Positions 20,637 through 29,493 of a DNA stretch of 64,000 bases are shown piece by piece (positions within the stretch are counted from its first letter, which is position 1; every line of letters starts with the position of its first letter). The DNA comes from Micrococcus sp023147585 (lineage in GTDB: Bacteria; Actinomycetota; Actinomycetes; Actinomycetales; Micrococcaceae), in the NCBI RefSeq assembly GCF_044872765.1, contig NZ_CP085253.1, positions 1,984,001 through 2,048,000 of the forward strand. The letters run 5' to 3'. The notes below the pieces were generated by a model. That model was not told the origin of the DNA. It ran no database searches and saw only the letters and a list, made by a program, of their open reading frames with translations. Both the position numbers and the translations under genes were made by a program.

Positions 20637-21998
20637 TCAGGCCTCCTTCTCGACGTCGGCCTCGACGGCGGTCGGCGCACGGACCGGGGCGACGTCGTCG
20701 TCCTCTCGGGTGCGGCCCGTGGCTGCGGTGAGGGCCTGGTCCAGGTCCCACAGGATGTCCTCGACGTCCTCGATCCCCACCGAGATGCGGATCAGGTCCT
20801 CCGGCACGCCGCCGGCCACGAGCTGCCCGGCGGTGAGCTGCTGGTGCGTGGTGGACGCCGGGTGCAGCACGAGCGTCTTGGCGTCGCCGATGTTGGCCAG
20901 GTGGCTGGCCAGCCGCAGGTGCGCGATGAAGTCCGCGCCGGCGTCGCGACCGCCCGCCACGCCGAAGCTGAACACCGAGCCGACGCCCTGGGGCAGCAGC
21001 TCCCGGCCGCGCGCGTGGTGGGGATGGCCCGGCAGGCCCGCGTACGCCACCCAGGCGACGCGCGGGTCCTCGTCCAGCCACTGCGCCACGGCCTGCGCGT
21101 TGGCCAGGTGCGCGTCCATGCGCTGCGCCAGGGTCTCCACGCCGATCATCAGCTGGAACGCGGACTGCGGCGCCAGGGACGGGCCGAAGTCGCGCAGCTG
21201 CTCAGAACGCAGCTTGGTGAGGAAGCCGTATTCGCCGAAGTTGCCCCACCAGGACACGCCGCCGTAGCTGGGCACGGGCTCGGTCATGGACGGGAACTTG
21301 CCGTTGTCCCACGGGAACCGGCCGGACTCCACCACGACGCCGCCGAGCGTGGTGCCGTGCCCGCCCAGGAACTTCGTGGCCGAGTGGATGACGATGTCCG
21401 CGCCGTGCTCGATCGGGCGGATCAGGTAGGGCGGGGTGAGGGTGGCGTCCACCACGAGCGGCACGCCGTGCCGGTGGGCGACGTCGGCCAGGCCCGGCAG
21501 GTCCACGACGTCACCGGAGGGGTTGGCCACGATCTCCGTGTAGACGGCCTTCGTGTTCTCCCGGAGGGCCGCCTCGAAGTCCTCGGCCTCCATGGAGTCC
21601 ACGAACGTGGTCTCGACGCCGAACCGGCGCAGGGACACGTCCAGCTGGGTGATCGTGCCGCCGTAGAGCTTCGAGGACGCCACGATGTGGTCGCCGGCCC
21701 CGGCGAGGGCCGCGAAGGTGACGAACTCGGCGGCCATGCCGGACGCCGTCGCCACCGCGCCGATGCCGCCCTCCAGCGTGGCGATCCGCTCCTCGAACGC
21801 GGCGACCGTGGGGTTGCCGATGCGCGAGTAGATGTTGCCGTACTTCTGCAGCGCGAAGAGGTTGGCCGCGTCGTCCGCGGACTCGAACACGAAGGAGCTC
21901 GTCTGGTGGATCGGCACCGCGCGGGAGCCGTGGACGGCGTCCGGGACGGCGCCGGCGTGCAGGGCCTTGGTGCGGAATCCGAACTCGTGGTCGGCCAC
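20637..21998 (-). CDS. metY: O-acetylhomoserine sulfhydrylase
   Basis: A 453-residue PLP enzyme of the Cys/Met metabolism family that joins O-acetylhomoserine and sulfide to make homocysteine. The PLP lysine is in IHSATKFLGGHGTTLGGVV; GFRTKALHAGAVPD opens the protein and FVFESADDAANLFALQ follows, both characteristic of MetY. GTG 21998 has AGAGAGGA five bases before it. A nine-base hairpin (CTGGCAGGG at 22010-22018 with CCCTGCCAG at 22038-22046) sits in its leader, but I see no SAM riboswitch there. It provides the route by which released sulfide becomes methionine. Confidence 0.93.
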   Translation of the reverse strand: MADHEFGFRTKALHAGAVPDAVHGSRAVPIHQTSSFVFESADDAANLFALQKYGNIYSRIGNPTVAAFEERIATLEGGIGAVATASGMAAEFVTFAALAGAGDHIVASSKLYGGTITQLDVSLRRFGVETTFVDSMEAEDFEAALRENTKAVYTEIVANPSGDVVDLPGLADVAHRHGVPLVVDATLTPPYLIRPIEHGADIVIHSATKFLGGHGTTLGGVVVESGRFPWDNGKFPSMTEPVPSYGGVSWWGNFGEYGFLTKLRSEQLRDFGPSLAPQSAFQLMIGVETLAQRMDAHLANAQAVAQWLDEDPRVAWVAYAGLPGHPHHARGRELLPQGVGSVFSFGVAGGRDAGADFIAHLRLASHLANIGDAKTLVLHPASTTHQQLTAGQLVAGGVPEDLIRISVGIEDVEDILWDLDQALTAATGRTREDDDVAPVRAPTAVEADVEKEA

Positions 21999-22139
21999 GG
22001 CGGTCCTCTCTGGCAGGGGGCGAGAATGCGCGCCCCACCCTGCCAGGCCCGGGCGACGACGTCGGACACCGCGTCACATACGCGCCGCCGGGGCGCTCGC
22101 GGCCCCCGGCCGCCGGCCCCCGACCCCGGCCTCCCCAGC

Positions 22140-22202
22140 GAACGAGGTGTCACGAAACGTTGGAATGGCGCCCGCGTTCCCACATTTCGTGACACCTCGT
22201 TC
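22140..22202 (-). terminator. Long hairpin after the DUF1648 gene
   Basis: Arms 22140-22157 and 22185-22202 pair perfectly (GAACGAGGTGTCACGAAA and complement), with a further imperfect inner stem. It lies 42 bases after the DUF1648 stop codon and before the metY leader; no T-tract. Confidence 0.65.
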
Positions 22203-22243
22203 CGAGAGGAGGGGGAGCGTGGCGGGGAGCAGCAGGCGCGTGG

Positions 22244-23062
22244 TCATCGGTTCAGGGCCGCCGCGATCCAGACGGCCGCGGGCAGACCGACGATGAAGAC
22301 GCCCACGAACCCGTAGGTGAGAAGGCGGCCCGTGCGCGAGGCGAGGTTCACCGTGGCGCCCACGCCGTAGCCCTCGCGCTTGGGCGGGAAGGCAGAGGGG
22401 TCGTCGGGGTCGCGCTTCAGGCCCGCCGCGGTCCACTTCTCCTCCTCGGCGGCCTCCTCGGCGGTGGGGCGGTGGCCGAGGTCCTGGGCGACGCGGTCCG
22501 ACCAGCGGGTGCCGCCGCGGATCGCCGCGCTCAGCGCGACCATCACCCCGACCATGAGGAGGGTGAGGCTGAGCGGCATGAGCCACCAGGGCATCCGCCA
22601 CGCGCCCGCGGTGAGGACCTCCACCGTCGACGGGAGCATCGGGAGCAGGGTCAACGCGGCGATCCACCCGAGGGCCGTGCGCATGCCGCGGTCCACCCCG
22701 GCCTGCCGCACGCGCCGCCACGGGGAGGCGTCCGGAGGCAGGGGAGACATCATCGGCACGATGGCGGCCATGAGCGCCATGAGCACGGTCATGCCGAGGG
22801 CGACGATCGGCCCCATGCCGACGGTGCCCAGGGACTTCTCGTCCCAGTCGTCGGGACGGCCGTCGATGCCCCAGTGCACCGGGACCCGGTCCGGGAGGTC
22901 GGGCAGGGCGACCGTGACCCACCCGAGCATGCCGATGCACACCGCCGCGGTCAGCAGGAACGGCAGCCAGGGCCGCCACGCCCCGCGGCGCAGGGCCTCC
23001 CGCTCGGCGGCGGGGACGTCGTCGTCGGGCCGGCCCGGGCCGGGGGGTGTGGCGGGGGTCAT
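22244..23062 (-). CDS. DUF1648/DUF5808 membrane protein
   Basis: A 272-residue membrane protein. The DUF1648 signature LPDRVPVHWGIDGRPD follows the first helix (residues about 30-50); three further helices span about 80-180. A cytoplasmic DUF5808-like segment, KWTAAGLKRDPDDPSAFPPK, precedes the last helix. Such proteins occur as SdpI-like immunity proteins or as unassigned membrane proteins; no toxin gene is adjacent, so I assign no role. TAGCCT lies six bases before the ATG, giving the leaderless layout. Confidence 0.85.
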   Translation of the reverse strand: MTPATPPGPGRPDDDVPAAEREALRRGAWRPWLPFLLTAAVCIGMLGWVTVALPDLPDRVPVHWGIDGRPDDWDEKSLGTVGMGPIVALGMTVLMALMAAIVPMMSPLPPDASPWRRVRQAGVDRGMRTALGWIAALTLLPMLPSTVEVLTAGAWRMPWWLMPLSLTLLMVGVMVALSAAIRGGTRWSDRVAQDLGHRPTAEEAAEEEKWTAAGLKRDPDDPSAFPPKREGYGVGATVNLASRTGRLLTYGFVGVFIVGLPAAVWIAAALNR

Positions 23063-23068
23063 GCGTTC

Positions 23069-23074
23069 AGGCTA
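23069..23074 (-). promoter_or_regulatory. -10 hexamer TAGCCT of the DUF1648 gene
   Basis: TAGCCT, then GAACGC, then the ATG at 23062 on the minus strand; no Shine-Dalgarno sequence. Confidence 0.55.
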
Positions 23075-23108
23075 CAGAATCCTGTGGACGCGCTGAGGGC
23101 GGCGGGCG

Positions 23109-24011
23109 TCAGGCCCGCGCCGCCCGGTCCCCGCGGTCCGTCGCCCGGCGCATGCGACGCTCCGGCGCCCGCCCCAGCCACACCGCCGCCGCACACGCCG
23201 CGACCACGAGCAGCATCCCGGCCACGTCCGGCACGTCCAGCACCTGCCCGCGCACGGCCCACGCGGTGAGCGCGGCGGCCACGGGGGACAGGCACGTGAG
23301 GAGGGAGAACAGTGAGGTGGGCATGCGGCGCAGCACGTGCATCTCGATCCCGTACGGCAGCGAGGAGCTCAGCACCGCCACCACCAGCCCGACGCCCAGC
23401 ACGACGGGGTCGAGCAGGGCGGGCCCCGCCGTCGTCGCGCCGATGGGCAGGGCGAGGAAGGAGCCCGCGACCATGGCCAGCGCGAGCCCCTGCACCCCGG
23501 GCAGATGCCCGCCCGCGGCCCGACTCATCAGGATGCAGCCCGCCCAGAAGGCGGCGGCGCCCACGGCGCACGCCACGCCCACGGGATCCAGCCCGGCGCC
23601 CGCGCCCGCGCTGAACCCGTCCCGGCCGAGCAGCACGATGCCCGCAAGGGCGACGCCGGCGCAGGCCCATGCGTCCCAGCGCCGCCGCGCCAGGACGGAC
23701 AGCGCGAGCGGTCCGAGCACCTCGAACGTGACGGCCACGCCCTGGGGGATCCGGTCGAACGCCTCGTAGATGAGCAGGTTCATCCCGGCCATGGTCAGCC
23801 CCAGCCCGACGACGGCGGCCCACCCCTGCGCGGTCAGGCTCGCCAGGGCGCGGCGCCCGGGGCGGGCGAAGGCCAGCAGCAGGAGGGCGGAGAACACGAG
23901 GCGCAGGGCGACCATCCCGGAGGCGCCGACCTGACCGAACAGCAGGCCGGCGATGGAGGCGCCGAGCTGCTGGCACAGCACGGAGAGCAGGACCAGCAGC
24001 ACGGGAGGCAC
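23109..24011 (-). CDS. EamA-family (RhtA-like) permease
   Basis: A 300-residue permease with ten hydrophobic segments arranged as two EamA/DMT repeats. The first half includes ASGMVALRLVFSALLLLAF and NLLIYEAFDRIPQGVAVTFE, the latter motif being typical of RhtA, a threonine/homoserine exporter. The second half ends in a basic RRMRRATDR-type tail. The start is GTG 24011 with TACGCT six bases before it, again leaderless. Amino-acid export is likely from the subfamily; the substrate is not proven. Confidence 0.88.
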   Translation of the reverse strand: MPPVLLVLLSVLCQQLGASIAGLLFGQVGASGMVALRLVFSALLLLAFARPGRRALASLTAQGWAAVVGLGLTMAGMNLLIYEAFDRIPQGVAVTFEVLGPLALSVLARRRWDAWACAGVALAGIVLLGRDGFSAGAGAGLDPVGVACAVGAAAFWAGCILMSRAAGGHLPGVQGLALAMVAGSFLALPIGATTAGPALLDPVVLGVGLVVAVLSSSLPYGIEMHVLRRMPTSLFSLLTCLSPVAAALTAWAVRGQVLDVPDVAGMLLVVAACAAAVWLGRAPERRMRRATDRGDRAARA

Positions 24012-24017
24012 GCGGCC

Positions 24018-24023
24018 AGCGTA
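24018..24023 (-). promoter_or_regulatory. -10 hexamer TACGCT of the EamA gene
   Basis: TACGCT, then GGCCGC, then GTG at 24011. It supports a GTG leaderless start. Confidence 0.5.
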
Positions 24024-24196
24024 CGGGTCATCCAGGGGCGGCCGGACGCGTTCGGCGGTGCGGCAGCGCCGTCGTGACTCCGGCCCGGGGCCCGGTTCAG
24101 ACCGTGGGCGGGCGCGCTCCTAGCGTGGCGGCAGACCACGCACTCGGCCGTCGGTGCCGGACACCACCGCTGACCGCCCCGCTGACAAGGACCCCC

Positions 24197-25636
24197 ATGA
24201 CCGAGACCCTCACCGCCGCCCGCGCGGAGGACGTCCGCCCCGAGCCGCCCCGCGCGGAGGCCTCCGTCCTCACCCCGCCCGAGGTCGACGTGGCCGACCT
24301 GCCCCGCGACCTCGCCGGGCTGCGCGCCCACTTCGCGCCGCTGTTCGCGCAGATCGCGGAGGGCTCCCGCGAGCGCGATCACGAGCGGATCCTGCCCTTC
24401 GAGGAGGTCCGCGCGCTCCACGCCGCCGGCTTTGCGGTGCTGCGCGTCCCGGCCGAGGCGGGCGGGCCCGGCGTCGACGTGCGCACCGCGATCGCCCTGC
24501 TCGTGGACCTCGCCGAGGCCGACTCCAACGTGGCCCACCTCTACCGCTCACACCTGGGCTTCCTCGACGCGCTGCGGTTCCAGCCCGAGGACGTCCGCAC
24601 GCGCTGGTACGGGCGCGTCCTCGCCGGCGCCACGGTGGGCAACGCCTCCACGGAGAAGGGCGGCAACGCGCTCGGCACGCTCAACACGGTGCTCACGGAG
24701 GACGCGGCGGAGGCGGGCGACGACGGCGCGGCGGACTCCGCGCCCGCGTGGACGCTCTCCGGCACGAAGTACTACGCCACGGGCTCGATCTTCTCCTCGC
24801 ACACCCGCGTCTCCGCCTCCGTGCGCCGCGCCGACGGGAGCGTGGACGCCGGGCGCGGCTTCGCCGTCGTGCCCGTGGACGCCGCCGGCGTCACCCTCGA
24901 GGACGATTGGGACGGCTTCGGGCAGCGCCTCACCGGCACGGGCACCGCGGTGTTCGAGGATGTGAGGATCCCCGCGGGCGACGTGCTGCGGCGCATCCCC
25001 GGCACCCCCGAGGCCGTGTTCGAGGCCGCGTACTTCCAGCTGATCCTGCTCGCGGTGCTGGCCGGGATCGCCCGCGCCTCCCGCCGCGACGCCGCCGCCC
25101 GCGTGGCCGCGCGCGTGCGCACCTTCAACACGGGCCTGGGCCTGCCGTTCCGTGAGGACCCGCTGATCCAGGAGGCCGTGGGCCGGATCGCCGCGAAGGC
25201 GTTCACCGCGGAGGCCGCGGTGCTGGCGGCGGCGGAGGCGCTCGACGCCGCGCTCGCCGCCGGGGCGGCCACCGGCGCCGACCGCTGGGGCTACGACGGG
25301 GAGACGCCGCTCGCGTTCGCGAACGCCGAGGTCGCGGTGGAGCACGCGCAGATCACCGTGCCCGAGCTCGCGATCGGCGCCGCGCAGGAGCTCTTCCTCA
25401 CCGGCGGCGCCTCGGACACGTCCACCGCCAAGGGCCTGGACCGCCACTGGCGCAACGCGCAGACCGTTGCCACACACAACCCCATCGCCTTCCGCGCCCG
25501 GGCCGTGGGCGACTACTGGATCAACGGCACCCTGCCCGAGGGGCTCTCCGCGATCGGCGATGCGCCGGCGACGGGTTCAGGGCCGACCGACGCCGCGGCG
25601 TCCGCGGTCGTCATCACCGAGGGGGACGCCCGATGA
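24197..25636 (+). CDS. Acyl-CoA-dehydrogenase-fold flavin monooxygenase (DszC/SfnC-like), cassette 1
   Basis: A 479-residue member of the acyl-CoA dehydrogenase superfamily, of the subgroup that works as reduced-flavin monooxygenases (DszC, SfnC). Landmarks: LSGTKYYATGSIFSSH (middle beta-domain), EDDWDGFGQRLTGTGTAVF, and the C-terminal KGLDRHWRNAQTVATHNP. It lacks the usual acyl-CoA dehydrogenase catalytic context and is paralogous to 33471-34745. It is the first gene of a three-gene operon with four-base ATGA overlaps. A TAGCGT box lies at 24122-24127. An N-terminal extension of about 30 residues and an alanine-rich insertion near 180 are not conserved in the paralogue. Confidence 0.9.
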   Translation: MTETLTAARAEDVRPEPPRAEASVLTPPEVDVADLPRDLAGLRAHFAPLFAQIAEGSRERDHERILPFEEVRALHAAGFAVLRVPAEAGGPGVDVRTAIALLVDLAEADSNVAHLYRSHLGFLDALRFQPEDVRTRWYGRVLAGATVGNASTEKGGNALGTLNTVLTEDAAEAGDDGAADSAPAWTLSGTKYYATGSIFSSHTRVSASVRRADGSVDAGRGFAVVPVDAAGVTLEDDWDGFGQRLTGTGTAVFEDVRIPAGDVLRRIPGTPEAVFEAAYFQLILLAVLAGIARASRRDAAARVAARVRTFNTGLGLPFREDPLIQEAVGRIAAKAFTAEAAVLAAAEALDAALAAGAATGADRWGYDGETPLAFANAEVAVEHAQITVPELAIGAAQELFLTGGASDTSTAKGLDRHWRNAQTVATHNPIAFRARAVGDYWINGTLPEGLSAIGDAPATGSGPTDAAASAVVITEGDAR

Positions 25637-27051
25637 GCACCGTCCTGGACGCTCCGGAGGCGACCCCGCCGTCGTCGGGACCCGGCACCGGGAACGCGCC
25701 CGCCTCCCCGGCCGCCCCCGCCGAGGACCCCGCGGCCCGGCGCCATCGCACGCGCGCCGTCGTCTCCTCGCTGCTGGGGACCACGATCGAGTGGTACGAC
25801 TTCTACCTCTACGGCCTGGCCGCCGCCCTCGTGTTCAACGTGCAGTTCTTCCCGGGCGCCACGCAGCTCGGAGCCACGCTCGCCTCCTTCGCCACCCTCG
25901 CGGTGGGCGTGGTGATGCGCCCGCTCGGCGGGGTCGTGGCCGGGCACTTCGGGGACCGCGTGGGGCGCAAGGCCCTCCTCGTGGTCTCCCTCCTGCTCAT
26001 GGGCGTCTCCTCGTTCCTCATCGGCCTGCTGCCCACCTTCGCGCAGGCCGGCTGGTGGGCCGTCGCCGGTCTCGTCCTCCTGCGCCTCGTGCAGGGCGTC
26101 TCTGCCGGGATGGAGTGGGGCGGGGCCGCGCTGATGTCCGTGGAGCACGCCCCCGCGCACCGCCGCGGCTTCTTCGGCTCCTTCACGCAAATCGGCTCCT
26201 CGGCGGGCATGCTGCTGGCCACGGCCGCGTTCAGCATCGTCCACCTGTTCACCACGGAGGAGCAGTTCGCCGCCTACGGCTGGCGCATCCCCTTCCTCGC
26301 CTCGGCCGTGCTCGTGGCGATCGCCCTGGTGATCCGGCTCGGCGTGCAGGACGCGCCGGAGTTCCAGGAGCGGCGCGCGGCCGGCGAGCTCAGCGCCTCC
26401 CCGGTCCGCGAGCTGCTGCGGGACCACGGCCGGGCCGTGCTCGTCACGGCCGGCCTGCGCCTGGGACAGAACGGGGTGTACTACCTGATCACCGTGTACC
26501 TCGTGAGCTTCCTCGTGCTGCGCGGGCATGACAGCGGGATCCTCCTCACCTCGATCATGGTCGCCTCCGCGATCGGACTCGTGAGCACCCCGCTGTGGGC
26601 CGCGCTCTCCGACCGGTGGGGCCGGCGCCGGGTATCCCAGCTCGGCTACGCCCTCATCGCCGGCGCCGGGTGGGCCGTGTTCGCCGTGACCGAGGCCGGG
26701 CTGATCGCGTGGCTGCCGATCGTCGTCGTGCTCGTGATCAACGTGGCCCACGACTCCGTGTACGGCCCGCAGGCGGCGTGGTTCGCCGAGCAGTTCCCCG
26801 TGCAGGTGCGCTACTCCGGCGTGAACCTCAGCTACCAGATCGGCACGGTGCTCGGCGGCGGCATCGCCCCGTTCGTCGCGGCCCTGCTCTTCGAAGCCGG
26901 AGGGCGCACCCCGTGGCTGATCGCCGCGTACCTCACCGTCCTGGCCGGGCTCTCCCTGTGGGCGTCCAGCCAGGCCGCCGATCCGACCGCGCGCCGCGGC
27001 GAGGCGTCCGGATCGGCGCCCGCCGTCCCGACCGTCCAGGAGACCCGATGA
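25633..27051 (+). CDS. MHS-family MFS transporter, cassette 1
   Basis: A 472-residue proton symporter of about twelve helices. SLLGTTIEWYDFYLYGLAAA and HFGDRVGRKALLVVSLLLMG mark the metabolite:H+ symporter group; MEWGGAALMSVEHAPAHRRG is the conserved central loop. It overlaps both neighbours by four bases (ATGA at each junction), so it is tightly coupled to two monooxygenases and probably imports their substrate or precursor. Both tails are long, polar and alanine-rich. Confidence 0.93.
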   Translation: MSTVLDAPEATPPSSGPGTGNAPASPAAPAEDPAARRHRTRAVVSSLLGTTIEWYDFYLYGLAAALVFNVQFFPGATQLGATLASFATLAVGVVMRPLGGVVAGHFGDRVGRKALLVVSLLLMGVSSFLIGLLPTFAQAGWWAVAGLVLLRLVQGVSAGMEWGGAALMSVEHAPAHRRGFFGSFTQIGSSAGMLLATAAFSIVHLFTTEEQFAAYGWRIPFLASAVLVAIALVIRLGVQDAPEFQERRAAGELSASPVRELLRDHGRAVLVTAGLRLGQNGVYYLITVYLVSFLVLRGHDSGILLTSIMVASAIGLVSTPLWAALSDRWGRRRVSQLGYALIAGAGWAVFAVTEAGLIAWLPIVVVLVINVAHDSVYGPQAAWFAEQFPVQVRYSGVNLSYQIGTVLGGGIAPFVAALLFEAGGRTPWLIAAYLTVLAGLSLWASSQAADPTARRGEASGSAPAVPTVQETR

Positions 27052-28433
27052 CCCCGCAGCCCGAGGCGCAGAGCGCCCAGCCCTTCCTGCTCAGCGCGTT
27101 CGAGATGATGACGCCCGTGCACCAGTCCCCGGGGCTGTGGCGGCACCCGGACTCGCGGATCGCCGAGTTCGACCGCCTCTCCTACTGGACCGACCTCGCC
27201 CGCACCGTGGAGGAGGGCGGGTTCACCGCGCTGTTCCTCGCGGACGTCCTGGGCCTGTACGACGTGTACGACGGCGGGGTCGAGGCCACCGTGCGCGGCG
27301 GTGTCCAGTGGCCGCTGCTCGAGCCGACCGTGGCCGTGCCCGCCATGGCCGCCGTGACCGACCGCCTCGGCTTCGGCGTGACCGCGTCCGTCACGTACGA
27401 GCAGCCGTACCAGTTGGCCCGCACCTTCGCGACGCTCGACCACTTCACGCAGGGCCGCGTGGCCTGGAACGTCGTGACCAGCTACCAGGACTCCGCGGCC
27501 CGCAACCTCGGGCTGGACAGGCAGCTGCCGCACGACGAGCGCTACGACCGCGCCGACGAGCACCTCGACGCCGTCTACCGCCTCTTCGAGGGATCGGTGG
27601 AGCCGGGCGCCGTGGTCAAGGACGCCGCCGCCGGCGTCTTCGCGGACCCGGAGCGCGTGCACCCGGCCGGCGTGGCGGGCACGCACTTCCGCGTCCCCGA
27701 CGCCGCGCTCACCCACCCCGGTCCGCAGGGCACCCCGTTCCTCTTCCAGGCCGGCGCCTCCGCGCGGGGGCTGCGGTTCGCGCAGGAGCACGCCGAGGCC
27801 GTCTTCGCCATCGGCCCGACGACGGCGCACGTCCGCCGCTTCGTCGAGCAGACGCGGGCGGGGCTCGTCGACGCCGGCCGCGCCGAGGACGCGATCCGTG
27901 TGCTCGCGATGGTGACCGTCGTCGTCGCCGAGACGGACGAGGCGGCGGAGGAGCGGCTGCGTGGCTACGCGGACTTCGTGGACGTCGAGGGTGCCCTCGC
28001 CCTGTTCGGCGGCTGGACCGGCGTGGACTTCGCGGGCCTGGACCCGGACGCGCCGCTGGAGCACGTGGTGACGGACGCGAACCGCTCCGCGCTCGCGGCC
28101 TTCACCGCGGACCCCTCGGGGAAGCTGTGGACGCTGCGGGACGTGGCCGAGTTCGTGGCGATCGGCGGGCGCGGCCCCGTGATCGTGGGCTCCCCGGCGA
28201 CCGTGGCGGACGAGCTCGAGCGCTGGCAGGCCGAGACCGGTGTGGACGGCTTCAACATCTCCGCGGCCGTGCGCCCGGCCGACCTCGAGCGGTTCACCAC
28301 GCTCGTGAGCCCGGAGCTGCGCCGCCGCGGCGCGCTGCGCGAGCCCGAGGCCGGGAGGACGCTGCGCGAGAACATCACCGGCGCGGGGCCGCGCTTGCCG
28401 GAGGATCACCGGGGCGCGGGGTTCCGCGGCTGA
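27048..28433 (+). CDS. LLM-class FMNH2-dependent monooxygenase (NtaA/DszA/SnaA family), cassette 1
   Basis: A 461-residue bacterial-luciferase-like monooxygenase of the NtaA/SnaA/DszA (SoxA) group. HQSPGLWRHPDSR is the N-terminal signature; ATLDHFTQGRVAWNVVTSY and FLFQAGASARGLRFAQ are flavin-site blocks. These enzymes need FMNH2 from a separate reductase and oxidise sulfones, nitrilotriacetate and similar compounds, often to release sulfur. It is paralogous to 37825-39237. It is the last gene of its operon and is followed by a REP-like hairpin. Confidence 0.93.
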   Translation: MTPQPEAQSAQPFLLSAFEMMTPVHQSPGLWRHPDSRIAEFDRLSYWTDLARTVEEGGFTALFLADVLGLYDVYDGGVEATVRGGVQWPLLEPTVAVPAMAAVTDRLGFGVTASVTYEQPYQLARTFATLDHFTQGRVAWNVVTSYQDSAARNLGLDRQLPHDERYDRADEHLDAVYRLFEGSVEPGAVVKDAAAGVFADPERVHPAGVAGTHFRVPDAALTHPGPQGTPFLFQAGASARGLRFAQEHAEAVFAIGPTTAHVRRFVEQTRAGLVDAGRAEDAIRVLAMVTVVVAETDEAAEERLRGYADFVDVEGALALFGGWTGVDFAGLDPDAPLEHVVTDANRSALAAFTADPSGKLWTLRDVAEFVAIGGRGPVIVGSPATVADELERWQAETGVDGFNISAAVRPADLERFTTLVSPELRRRGALREPEAGRTLRENITGAGPRLPEDHRGAGFRG

Positions 28434-28445
28434 CCTCCCCGTCCT

Positions 28446-28508
28446 CGACGAGCCCTGCGTCGTGCTGCCGTTCCCGCGGGAACAGGCACCACAACGCAGG
28501 GCTCGTCG
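28446..28508. repeat. REP-like palindrome, copy 1
   Basis: Outer arms CGACGAGCCCTGCG and CGCAGGGCTCGTCG enclose a variable inner stem (GTTCCCG/CGGGAAC). The same outer arms recur at 29418, 44018 and 47359. It lies 12 bases after the cassette-1 operon. Confidence 0.75.
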
Positions 28509-28533
28509 CGCCGTGGCGTGGGAGAGTGAGGGC

Positions 28534-29400
28534 ATGACCCGCCCCGACGAGCCTGGCCGCCCCGCCCGCCCCCAGACCGTGCTGACGGTCCAGCGCACCG
28601 AGCGCCTCAGCCCGCACCTGGTCCGCATGACGCTCGGCGGCGAGCAGTTCGCGGACTTCCACGCCCGCTGGGCCGCCAAGGGTGCGGCGGATCAGTACAT
28701 CAAGCTGCTCTTCACCGACCCCGTGCTCGGCCTCACCCCGCCCTACGACCTGGACGCCCTCCGCGAGCGCCTCACACCCGAGCAGATGCCCGTCCGCCGC
28801 ACCTACACGGTGCGCGCCGTGGACGCGGCGGCCGGCACGGTGGACGTGGACTTCGTGGTGCACGGGACCGGTCCCGACGACGGCCTCGCCGGTCCGTGGG
28901 CCGCCTCGGCACAGCCGGGGGACACGGTGGCGTTCATGGGACCCGGCGGCAGCTACAGCCCCGATCCCGGGGCGGACTGGCACCTGTTGGTCGGTGACGA
29001 CTCCGCCCTGCCCGCGATCGCCGCCGCCCTGGAGGACCTCGCGCGCACGGCCCCGGACGCCGTCGGGACCGCGCTGATCGAGGTGGGCGGCGCGGAGGAC
29101 GAGCTGCCGCTCGAGGCACCGCTCGGCGTCGAGGTGCGCTGGCTGCACCGCGGCGGGGACTTCACCCCGGAGGCGACGCGCTGGGCTGCCGAGCTGCGCG
29201 CGCTCCCGTGGCGCGAGGGCCGGGTGCACGCGTTCGTGCACGGGGAGCGCGAGCAGGTGAAGGCCGCGCGGGCGTACCTCACGGACGAGCGCGGGGTGGA
29301 CCGGCGGTCCATGTCCGTCAGCGCCTACTGGGCGTTCGGCCGCGCCGAGGACGCGTTCCAGGCGGAGAAGCAGACGCCGGTGGGGCAGATCTTCCCCTGA
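28534..29400 (+). CDS. Siderophore-interacting protein-type flavin reductase
   Basis: A 288-residue FAD-dependent reductase of the SIP/ViuB family. RRTYTVRAVDAA (residues about 89-100) is the R-x-Y-[ST] FAD motif; LLVGDDSALPAIAAAL is the NAD(P)H-domain entry and SVSAYWAFGRAEDAFQAEK the C-terminal family signature. Members reduce ferric siderophores in the cytoplasm. GAGAGT lies six bases before the ATG, fitting a leaderless start. It is flanked by two REP-like palindromes and no siderophore genes are nearby, so its role may be iron release in general. Confidence 0.92.
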   Translation: MTRPDEPGRPARPQTVLTVQRTERLSPHLVRMTLGGEQFADFHARWAAKGAADQYIKLLFTDPVLGLTPPYDLDALRERLTPEQMPVRRTYTVRAVDAAAGTVDVDFVVHGTGPDDGLAGPWAASAQPGDTVAFMGPGGSYSPDPGADWHLLVGDDSALPAIAAALEDLARTAPDAVGTALIEVGGAEDELPLEAPLGVEVRWLHRGGDFTPEATRWAAELRALPWREGRVHAFVHGEREQVKAARAYLTDERGVDRRSMSVSAYWAFGRAEDAFQAEKQTPVGQIFP

Positions 29401-29417
29401 GGGGTGACGTGCCCATG

Positions 29418-29480
29418 CGACGAACCCTGCGTCGTTGTGCCTGTCGCGCGGTCTCCAGGGCGACAGCGCAGGGCTCGTCA
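29418..29480. repeat. REP-like palindrome, copy 2
   Basis: Outer arms CGACGAACCCTGCG and CGCAGGGCTCGTC with a different inner part. It lies between the convergent SIP and DHA2 genes and may serve as their terminator. The A in GAACCC leaves one mismatch, shared with copies 3 and 4. Confidence 0.75.
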
Positions 29481-29493
29481 CCCGGGGCAGGGC

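Noticed and set aside
20044..21081. Long N-terminal extension of hutG
   Set aside because: The open frame continues antisense-shifted through the CoA-binding and metY genes; arginase-family homology begins after ATG 20043.
21999..22139. SAM riboswitch upstream of metY
   Set aside because: The leader has a small hairpin but none of the conserved SAM-I/IV core seen at 34940-35040.
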